Shown here: piece after piece, positions 57,863-64,000 of the stretch | Layout of the letters: every line of letters begins with the position of its first letter | How positions within the stretch are numbered: position 1 is the first letter of the stretch | Origin: an uncultured Ectothiorhodospiraceae bacterium | Lineage (GTDB): Bacteria; Pseudomonadota; Gammaproteobacteria; Nitrococcales; Nitrococcaceae | DNA length: 64,000 nt | NCBI GenBank assembly: GCA_913055565.1 | Contig: CAJXKP010000001.1 | Coordinates: 99,248-163,247, forward strand | Reading direction: 5' to 3' | Notes under the pieces: generated by a model | The model's database searches: none | Seen by the model: the letters and a program-made list of their open reading frames with translations, nothing else | Told to the model about the DNA's origin: nothing | Program-made: the position numbers and the translations under genes

Positions 57863-58304
57863 CGCGAGCGGGCACCTCTCGCAACCCCCGCGGCGACCTG
57901 GCCTGACGCTAGCTCGCGGGGGCTTCGTCGCAGACGCGCCCAATAGCCCGCAGCGGCGGGTGGGCGCCGCCTCCGACGCCTGCTCGCTAGCGAGACAACC
58001 GCGCCCGCCCTGTCACTGTCGTGCCTTAAAGCCGTCTAACACCTTTCGGCAAGGCTCGCGGACCGAGCTTGTACTGGTGTATTCCCGCCCGATGGCGTCC
58101 TGGATTTTGCCCCAGGCGGGCCCAACCCGGTTGCTGACGCTACGGCATGGCGACTCAGCGAGCGTAATGGCGGAGAGACCCAGGCCGGCCACCGCCTAAC
58201 AAACATCCTGAGTCCCCGGCGGGAGACCTCGGTGGATGGTTCGCTTGGCCTAGGACAAAAGTTGTATTAGTTTGCCATTAAACAAGGGAATAAAGGGGTA
58301 GGCC
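57863..58304. other. Gene-free region between ppk2 and egtC
   Basis: This 442-base stretch has a CCCCCGCG/CGCGGGGG stem (57885-57892 with 57915-57922) that may end the ppk2 transcript. A 79-codon frame at 57960-58199 lacks a ribosome site and is judged spurious. The last 60 bases before egtC are AT-rich and probably hold its promoter, though no good hexamer pair is visible. Confidence 0.5.
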
Positions 58305-59087
58305 GTGTGCCGACTGGCTGCCTATAACGGCGAGACACTGGGACTTGAGACCTTTCTTCTATCGCCTCCGCATAGCCTGATCGAGCAGGCCCACGCGCCT
58401 CAGGAGGCCGTTTCGGCGACGGTCAATGCCGACGGCATCGGTTTCGGCTGGTACACGGTAGATGGCCAGCCGGCCATCTACCGCAACGTATTGCCCGCTT
58501 GGGCCGATCCCAACCTGGAGGGCCTGGGCCGATCGTTGGCGAGCCGGACTTGGCTGGCCAATGTACGCAGCGCCACCGACCCCCTATCCAACGGCTACGC
58601 CAACACCCAACCGTTTAGCGGTGACGGCCTGCTATTCCTGCATAACGGCAATATCGAGGGCTTTAACGACGCCGTACGCGGGCCGTTGCGCCACCACCTC
58701 TCGCCGGATTTGGAGCGTGAGATCCACGGCACCACGGATTCCGAGTACCTGTTCGCCTGGTTACGACAGGCGCTGGCACAGCACAACGACGATCTCATCG
58801 CCGCCCTGCGCGCGGCGATGAAGGATGTCGAGCGCTGGCTCGACGACACGGGGCTCGGCGCCCTTCTCAACATCGTCGTCGCGCGCGGCGACACCCTTGT
58901 GGCGCTGCGCCACGCCGTTCGCCGACCGTGCCCCAGTCTGCACAGCCATGCAGCCCATCCGCGGTTCCGTGGCGGACGCTTGGTGGCTTCCGAGCCACTG
59001 GACGACGACACCGGTTGGCAAGCGGTACCACCCCATCACATCGTTGTCATGGAGCCGGGCCATGAGGCGACAACCTTCCCCCTCTAG
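58305..59087 (+). CDS. egtC: Class II glutamine amidotransferase, EgtC-like
   Basis: The 260-residue protein begins M-C-R-L-A-A-Y, giving the N-terminal nucleophile Cys2 of class II amidotransferases. N-A-D-G-I-G-F-G-W-Y and F-L-H-N-G-N-I follow. EgtC removes the glutamyl group from the sulfoxide intermediate in mycobacterial ergothioneine synthesis. Adjacent egtB supports this role over a general amidohydrolase. Translation starts at GTG 58305 with AAGGGG upstream. Its end overlaps egtB by 26 bases. Confidence 0.85.
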   Translation: MCRLAAYNGETLGLETFLLSPPHSLIEQAHAPQEAVSATVNADGIGFGWYTVDGQPAIYRNVLPAWADPNLEGLGRSLASRTWLANVRSATDPLSNGYANTQPFSGDGLLFLHNGNIEGFNDAVRGPLRHHLSPDLEREIHGTTDSEYLFAWLRQALAQHNDDLIAALRAAMKDVERWLDDTGLGALLNIVVARGDTLVALRHAVRRPCPSLHSHAAHPRFRGGRLVASEPLDDDTGWQAVPPHHIVVMEPGHEATTFPL

Positions 59088-60279
59088 TATTGGCCAGCGT
59101 GACCAGCGGGAAGGGCCGCTGGACGCGTTGGCACGACACCAGGCATGGGGCCTGGCGCTGGCGCGCCAACTGGACGACGAAACCCTGCGCCGACAGTACC
59201 ATCCCGAGCTCAGTCCTATCGGCTGGCACATCGGCCACTGCGCGCTGGTAGAACGCTACTGGATCGACGAATCGATCCTCGGATCACCCGCGGATCCGGA
59301 TGACCATGCGCTCTACTTCCCCGAGAACAACGCCAAGGAAGAGCGGGCGGGGCGTCTTCCCAGCGGCGACACCCTGGTGGGATGGGCCGCCGCCATCCAC
59401 CGCCTTACCTTGGAGCGGCTGGCGGAGCCACCCCCTCGTCTGGCCGAACATCCCCTAATGGCGCGCGACTATCTGGCGCACTTCCTTGAGCAACACTACG
59501 CCCAGCACCGCGAGACGCTTTGCTACTGCCTGGCAGCGATGCGGACCGGTGATCCGGACACGGCAGCGCTCGGCCTATCGCGCGCCGTACTGCCGCAACC
59601 AGTACCGCCGGATAGCGTTCGCCTACCGGCGGGCAGTTACCGCGTCGGCACGGACGACGTGCGTGGCTACGACAACGAGGGGCCCGCGCAGACCGTACGA
59701 CTCGACGGTGTCGACCTGGCGCGCCGGCCGGTAACCAACGCACAGTGGCTGGCGTTCATGGACGCCGACGGCTACGACCCGGCGGCGCGCTGGTGGTCAG
59801 CGGAAGGCGCCGCCTGGCTGCGCGAAACCGCTACCCGCAACCCGGCCACTTGGCGCATTGATAGCGCGGGGCGCTACGCCTGGTACGGCGCCTACGGCCC
59901 CGAACCCCTGGCCGCCGATGCCCCGGTCAGCGGCATCAACCATCACGAGGCGCGGGCCTTCGCCGCATGGGCCGGCGCCCGCCTCCCCCACGAGCACGAA
60001 TGGGAGGCCGCGACCCAACGGGGTCAGCTCGTTGATGTAGGCGACGTCTGGGAGTGGTGTGCCAATACGCTCGAGCCCTATCCGGGGTTCCAGGCCTTCC
60101 CCTACGAGGGGTATTCGGTGCCATGGTTCGACGGCAATCACTACGTGCTACGCGGCGGCAGCCGGTTCACCGATCGGCGTCTACTACGGCCCTCGTTCCG
60201 CAACTTCTTCGAACCGCACATCAGACATCAGTTTGGTGGCCTGCGCTTGGCGTGGGATGCCACCGACAGCCATGCATGA
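59062..60279 (+). CDS. egtB: Ergothioneine-type sulfoxide synthase, EgtB-like
   Basis: The 405-residue protein joins an N-terminal DinB-like domain to a C-terminal formylglycine-generating-type domain. Iron ligands are visible as W-H-I-G-H and the H-x3-H-x-E motif (H-Y-A-Q-H-R-E). The FGE part shows V-T-N-A-Q-W-L-A-F, R-L-P-H-E-H-E-W-E and L-R-G-G-S-R-F. EgtB joins hercynine to a cysteine-containing thiol using O2. The ATG at 59062 lies inside egtC with GGAG seven bases upstream; the longer frame is a shadow of egtC. The hercynine-making EgtD is not in the window. Confidence 0.87.
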   Translation: MRRQPSPSSIGQRDQREGPLDALARHQAWGLALARQLDDETLRRQYHPELSPIGWHIGHCALVERYWIDESILGSPADPDDHALYFPENNAKEERAGRLPSGDTLVGWAAAIHRLTLERLAEPPPRLAEHPLMARDYLAHFLEQHYAQHRETLCYCLAAMRTGDPDTAALGLSRAVLPQPVPPDSVRLPAGSYRVGTDDVRGYDNEGPAQTVRLDGVDLARRPVTNAQWLAFMDADGYDPAARWWSAEGAAWLRETATRNPATWRIDSAGRYAWYGAYGPEPLAADAPVSGINHHEARAFAAWAGARLPHEHEWEAATQRGQLVDVGDVWEWCANTLEPYPGFQAFPYEGYSVPWFDGNHYVLRGGSRFTDRRLLRPSFRNFFEPHIRHQFGGLRLAWDATDSHA

Positions 60280-60289
60280 GGATCCGACG

Positions 60290-60769
60290 ATGGCCGAGCC
60301 AACGACGACGGAATCCGTTTGGTCCTATCCGCGGCCACCGCGCGTCGAGCCTGTCGAGGCCCGGCTGCAGGTGGTGCACGACGATCAGCTACTCGCGGAT
60401 GCGGTGGGTGGCTACCGTGTCCTCGAAACCTCCCATCCACCCTGCTATTACCTGCCGCCGGACGCGGTGGACTGGAGCCGCCTACAGCGCAGCAACACGC
60501 AGACCTTTTGCGAGTTCAAGGGCAGGGCGCGCTATTGGAGCCTCCAGACCGACGACGGCCTCATCGACGACGTGTGCTGGGCCTACGACGACCCGGTTGC
60601 CTCGCACGCCGCTATTGCCGGCTACGTCTCCTTCTATGCGGGCCAGGTCGATGCGTGCTACGTCGGGGGTGAACGCGTGCAGCCGCAGTCTGGACGCTTC
60701 TATGGCGGCTGGATCACCAGCCGTATACAGGGACCTTTCAAGGGCGAGCCCGGGACAGAAGGCTGGTAG
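60290..60769 (+). CDS. DUF427 domain protein
   Basis: The 159-residue protein has the DUF427 core: a segment with Y-Y-L-P-P-x-D-V, T-F-C-E-F-K-G-R-A-R-Y-W, and V-S-F-Y-A-G-Q-V-D. The function is unknown. GAGG before ATG 60290 decides the start; an ATG at 60272 in the same frame overlaps egtB and has no ribosome site. It follows egtB by ten bases and is probably part of the same operon. Confidence 0.87.
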   Translation: MAEPTTTESVWSYPRPPRVEPVEARLQVVHDDQLLADAVGGYRVLETSHPPCYYLPPDAVDWSRLQRSNTQTFCEFKGRARYWSLQTDDGLIDDVCWAYDDPVASHAAIAGYVSFYAGQVDACYVGGERVQPQSGRFYGGWITSRIQGPFKGEPGTEGW

Positions 60770-60993
60770 ACTGCTTGACGGGAAGAGAGTTCGGCGCCCG
60801 CGCTGGCTCACACACAAAGCCGGACGGCTTCCGTTAGCCCTTACGGGGCGTCCAAGCGCGGCGGCCTCAGGAAGAGGGTATATCAGCCTCGATTATCACC
60901 CCCTAAGACCCTAGGATTGCCAGCAGCTGGATCGCCATCGATTCGCGTCCGTCAGGCACCATCGCCCGAACTCTAAAGGCAGTGGAGGTTGCC

Positions 60994-61827
60994 ATGCTCG
61001 TCGAGATGGCTATTGGCGACGCCTACGGTGCGGGGTTTGAGTACGCGCCGGCGGATTTCGTGCGCCGCTACAACGATCTGAGCCATTACGTACAGCATCC
61101 GCGTCACCCCTTGCCGCCCGGCAACTATACCGACGACACCCAGATGGGGCTCGCGGTCACGGAGGCCATCATCGACGGCGATGCCTGGACGCCGCAACGT
61201 CTGGCCGAGCGCTTCGTCGACGCCTTCCATCGGGGTCCACGCCCGGGATACGCCAAGGGCTTCCATCAGCTGCTGCAACAGATTGACAGCGGCAACGAGC
61301 TGCTAGCCCGCATCCGGCCCCGCAGCGACAAGACCGGCGCCGCGATGCGCGCCCCACCTATTGGGGTATTCACCGACCCGCAGGAGGTCATCGAACGCGC
61401 GGCCGTCCAGGCCGCTATTACCCACGATACGGACACGGGACGACGAGCGGCGCAGGCCTCGGCCCTGTGCCTGCACTTTTGCCACCACCGCCGCGGGCCA
61501 CTCACAGACCTCGGCCGTTTTCTAGACCATCACGTCGCGGGCGATTGGACGCCGGTCTGGCGCGGCAAGGTCGGCTCGCGGGGCTGGATGGCCGTACGGG
61601 CCGCGGTCACGGCACTCATGGAGGGACAGTCGCAAGCCGACGTCCTCCGGCGGTGCGTCGCCTACACCGGTGACACCGATACGGTAGCCGCCATCGCCAT
61701 GCCGGCCGCAGCCTCTTCGGCCGAACTGGCCTCGGACCTACCGACGCCGCTTGTCGATCACCTGGAGGACGACCCCTACGGCCTAACCTATCTCAGAGGA
61801 GTCGACTCGGCCTGGCAGGCTGAGTAA
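60994..61827 (+). CDS. ADP-ribosylglycohydrolase family protein
   Basis: The 277-residue helical enzyme has the DraG/ARH metal motifs: I-G-D-A-Y-G-A-G-F-E at the N terminus, Y-T-D-D-T-Q-M near residue 49, and Y-T-G-D-T-D-T-V-A-A-I-A near residue 230. These bind two Mg2+ ions, and such enzymes cleave ADP-ribose from proteins or small molecules. No dinitrogenase genes are near, so DraG function is not implied. TGGAGG five bases before ATG 60994 fixes the start, removing four residues of the open frame. Confidence 0.87.
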   Translation: MLVEMAIGDAYGAGFEYAPADFVRRYNDLSHYVQHPRHPLPPGNYTDDTQMGLAVTEAIIDGDAWTPQRLAERFVDAFHRGPRPGYAKGFHQLLQQIDSGNELLARIRPRSDKTGAAMRAPPIGVFTDPQEVIERAAVQAAITHDTDTGRRAAQASALCLHFCHHRRGPLTDLGRFLDHHVAGDWTPVWRGKVGSRGWMAVRAAVTALMEGQSQADVLRRCVAYTGDTDTVAAIAMPAAASSAELASDLPTPLVDHLEDDPYGLTYLRGVDSAWQAE

Positions 61828-61954
61828 CCCGACTTATTCCGCAAACAGGTTTATGATCAGTGAAGTCTCGACAGCTCGTGCTGCGCCGCCGCTTTATTAG
61901 ACCAAGGGTTGGGAGCTCAGCTCTAGCAGTGCGACCCGGCTCCCTCAAATCAGG

Positions 61955-62281
61955 CTAACCTCTACGCAAATAAAGCTCGCGATGGCACAAGAACAACGGG
62001 AATGCGAACGCAAACGCAATAGCGGTAGCCAGGTAATAAACCCAGAGATGGGGCATCTCCAAACGCCGGGCCTCCCAGCTCATCCAAACGACCCCGGTTG
62101 CGGCCGCGATGAGCAGGTCGACTGACAACGACGCGGCTGCGTGGTTTACGAAACCCGCTTGGAAGAAGGCCCAAAGCGAAAGGCCGACACCGTCGCCCAA
62201 CATGAAAGCGAGATTGTGATACCAGGTTGCCGTTAGACCGGCCACTGCCAACGCCAAAAACACCATCCGTTTGCCGCTCAT
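61955..62281 (-). CDS. DUF2834 membrane protein
   Basis: The 108-residue protein has three hydrophobic helices (about 6-22, 47-72 and 83-100). It shows the DUF2834 pattern W-Y-H-N-L, then S-V-D-L-L-I-A-A, E-A-R-R-L-E-M-P-H-L-W-V-Y and F-P-L-F-L-C-H-R-E. The function is unknown. The open frame starts 23 codons earlier, but ATG 62281 matches the family start. It is divergent from rpfF. Confidence 0.82.
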   Translation of the reverse strand: MSGKRMVFLALAVAGLTATWYHNLAFMLGDGVGLSLWAFFQAGFVNHAAASLSVDLLIAAATGVVWMSWEARRLEMPHLWVYYLATAIAFAFAFPLFLCHRELYLRRG

Positions 62282-62504
62282 CCCAAAGCACCTCTGCGCT
62301 TCACCGACGTCAATAGAGAGCCAATCCCGCGCGCCAGCCAGCCGAGACACGGCGCTTCTGCCACGGTCGTCAGCGTAAGCACCCGTCCCGATTCTGGATA
62401 GCTACACCCCCTGATCAACGACCTGGGGGGCACGACCTTGCAGCCTCCATGGCGACCCAGCATCTTTGAAGACGCCTTCCACCAAACCTCCAAGGGGGGA
62501 CGTG

Positions 62505-63476
62505 ATGTACGTCAAAGCAGCCAAGACCAAGGTCAGTAACCGCAAGCCGATTGACCAGCTCGACCAGGCCAATGCGACCCCGAACAGCGTCAGCGATGCA
62601 CCGCAGCCACCGACCCTTGCAGAAATGGAATTCGTCGAGGACCGTCAACAGGGTATCTTCTGGGAATACATGGCCCCCAAGGGCCGCCCCAGCTTTACGC
62701 TTCGCCTCCTACGCGAAATGAAACAGATTCACGGCTACCTCCAGCGTCTAGCCGCTAACGAGGGCGAATGCCCCTTCCGCTACTACGTAACGGGGTCCCG
62801 ACTGCCCGGGATATTCAACTTGGGTGGCGATTTACCGCGATTCGCGGAACTCATACGAGCAGGTGACCGCGATCGCCTACTGCGCTACGCACAAGCCTGC
62901 ATCCAGGTCCAGCACGGGCGGGGGACCGATCTTCAACTCCCCATACGCACGATCTCGCTGGTTCAGGGCGACGCCTTAGGCGGCGGCTTCGAATGCGCCC
63001 TTGCCGGTGACGTCATCATCGCCGAACGCAGTGCCACGTTCGCCCTACCGGAGGTCCTGTTCGGCCTCTTTCCGGGCATGGGAGCCTACAGCTTCCTGAC
63101 ACGTCGACTCAGCCCCGTGGAGGCCGAACGGATGATGCTCAGTGGCCGCCTCTACACGGCCCCGGAGCTGCACGAAACGGGGCTCGTCGACGCCATTATC
63201 GACGATGGCGAGGGTGAGAATGGGGTCTACGACTTCATCCACCGCGAGCGTAGGCTCTGGCACACCCAACGCGCCTTCCATCAGATGCGTGAACGCGTCA
63301 GGCCGGTGACGGAGTCGGAGCTTATGGCGATCACCGAGCTATGGGTCGATACAGCCCTAACTCTCGGCGAGGGGGAGTTGCGCAAAATGGAGCGACTCGC
63401 ACGAGCGCAGGACCGACGACTGGCCCAATCCCGCGGCCCATCTACATCGGAAGGGGGGCCCCAATCCACCGGCTAA
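62505..63476 (+). CDS. rpfF: Diffusible signal factor synthase (RpfF-like crotonase)
   Basis: The 323-residue crotonase-fold protein matches RpfF, which hydrolyses and dehydrates hydroxyacyl-ACP to make cis-2-unsaturated fatty acid signals. It has G-I-F-N-L-G-G-D-L, D-A-L-G-G-G-F-E-C-A-L with catalytic E163, and L-P-E-V-L-F-G-L-F-P-G-M-G-A-Y with E183. A long N-terminal extension of about 45 residues is polar. GGGGGGA just before ATG 62505 decides the start. Its 3' end overlaps, by 35 bases, the convergent rpfC-like gene, which confirms the pathway. Confidence 0.9.
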   Translation: MYVKAAKTKVSNRKPIDQLDQANATPNSVSDAPQPPTLAEMEFVEDRQQGIFWEYMAPKGRPSFTLRLLREMKQIHGYLQRLAANEGECPFRYYVTGSRLPGIFNLGGDLPRFAELIRAGDRDRLLRYAQACIQVQHGRGTDLQLPIRTISLVQGDALGGGFECALAGDVIIAERSATFALPEVLFGLFPGMGAYSFLTRRLSPVEAERMMLSGRLYTAPELHETGLVDAIIDDGEGENGVYDFIHRERRLWHTQRAFHQMRERVRPVTESELMAITELWVDTALTLGEGELRKMERLARAQDRRLAQSRGPSTSEGGPQSTG

Positions 63477-64000
63477 GCGCCGCCGGAGCGCTATTGATAA
63501 AGCGGGTGAGTTCCAACTGGAGCTCACTCGCCAGATTACGGCCCTCGTTACGCAGATACTCCGGGCTTGCCTCCAGCAGGCTCCGGCTAATGCTCTCAAC
63601 GCGCCAGGCGCCAGCGTTGCCCGAGATACCAGCCAGCGCGTGAATCGCCTCGCGAACCTCGCCAAGATTCCCATTGCTGAGCGCGGTCTCCAGGCGAGCG
63701 ATCTCGCGCTCCGCATCGCGCTGATAATCATGGAGGACGTCCCTAAGGAACCCAGGATCATCATCGAGCTCGACCAGCCGCCTCATCGCCTCGTCATCGA
63801 CCACCGGTCCGGTTGTCGCCGTGTAGTCAGGATGGCTGTCGATGGGCGTGACGGTGTCGCCCTGTGCCGCCAGCGGCACCGATGGCGGCGGCAAGTTAGC
63901 CCGTTCCACTGACGGCGGCTCGTCACCGCTATCCGTCAGCTCATTAAGCGTATCCAGGAGCTTGGCTGTCTCAATAGGCTTACCCAAAAAGCCTGCCATA
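63442..64000 (-). CDS. rpfC: RpfC-like hybrid sensor kinase, C-terminal part (partial)
   Basis: The frame is open to the window edge. The visible 186 codons hold the end of a receiver domain (M-A-G-F-L-G-K-P-I-E with the conserved Lys-Pro), a flexible linker, and a C-terminal Hpt domain at about 85-150 with I-H-A-L-A-G-I-S-G-N-A-G-A carrying the phospho-accepting His. The usual Lys of H-x-L-K-G is Ala. RpfC senses DSF and controls RpfF; its convergent placement beside rpfF matches Xanthomonas. The sensor and kinase parts lie outside the window. Confidence 0.75.
   Translation of the reverse strand, partial: MAGFLGKPIETAKLLDTLNELTDSGDEPPSVERANLPPPSVPLAAQGDTVTPIDSHPDYTATTGPVVDDEAMRRLVELDDDPGFLRDVLHDYQRDAEREIARLETALSNGNLGEVREAIHALAGISGNAGAWRVESISRSLLEASPEYLRNEGRNLASELQLELTRFINSAPAALSRWIGAPLPM

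Noticed and set aside
57960..58199. 79-residue frame in the ppk2-egtC gap
   Set aside because: It has no ribosome site and no recognisable motif.

Overview
The window is GC-rich, densely packed bacterial chromosome. The gene set points to a free-living gammaproteobacterium, probably an Ectothiorhodospiraceae/Chromatiales-like halophile: YggX, PilU, MlaA, MutY, oligopeptidase A, the priA-argS-SPOR order, a Zn-independent HemB, tRNA genes with encoded CCA, and RpfF/RpfC. The genus cannot be fixed from sequence alone. There is no prophage, plasmid backbone, intact insertion sequence or CRISPR array.

Layout. 1-6979: end of gltB, gltD, hemE, a Nudix gene, a MerA-like flavoprotein, hemB and aroE. 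7012-9986 (minus): gor, a gamma-carbonic anhydrase and an aspartoacylase-like gene in one overlapping operon. 10067-14671: prlC, xthA, an alpha/beta hydrolase and mlaA. 14689-18555 (minus): a fructosamine-kinase-like gene, a 5' nuclease, an unusual protein joining an ECF-sigma-like half to an RskA-type anti-sigma half, and an HNH nuclease. 18968-21904: a three-gene proton-translocating transhydrogenase operon closed by a strong terminator. 22058-28920: two uncharacterised genes, a DnaJ-related gene, then priA, argS and a SPOR-domain gene. 29106-37498: polyamine genes (speA, speE), pilU and envelope or redox genes. 37715-42560: a glycosyltransferase, tRNA-Phe, and yggX, mutY and asmA. 42755-49479: a host-attachment-family protein, marC, tRNA-Gly, thiS-thiG-trmB and a FecCD-type ABC transporter, and an SDR. 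49663-52375 (minus): a CueR-like regulator and a Cu+ P-type ATPase, autoregulated. 52690-61827: a large UPF0149/SEC-C protein, an adenosylhomocysteinase, PPK2, and an ergothioneine-type egtC-egtB-DUF427 group with an ADP-ribosylglycohydrolase. 61955-64000: a DUF2834 protein and rpfF, convergent with the 3' end of an rpfC-like sensor kinase gene that runs off the window.

The noncoding part carries two families of repeats, with three copies each. One is a roughly 164-bp palindromic element at 1653, 26200 and 55345. Its core always points the same way, but its arms are swapped in the middle copy. The other is a 155-170-bp MITE-like element at 28946, 43252 and 49503, placed at the 3' ends of genes. 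Other noncoding signals are a DnaA-box cluster with a long inverted repeat before priA, leader hairpins before speE, marC and pntA, a MerR-type promoter with a 20-bp spacer, and convincing promoters for hemB, hemE and both tRNAs.

Functionally the window is mostly housekeeping (nitrogen, tetrapyrrole, shikimate, thiamine, polyamine, DNA repair and replication restart) with redox and metal defence. It ends with a diffusible-fatty-acid quorum-sensing pair. The least explained items are the sigma/anti-sigma fusion, the UPF0149/SEC-C protein and the switchable palindromic repeat.
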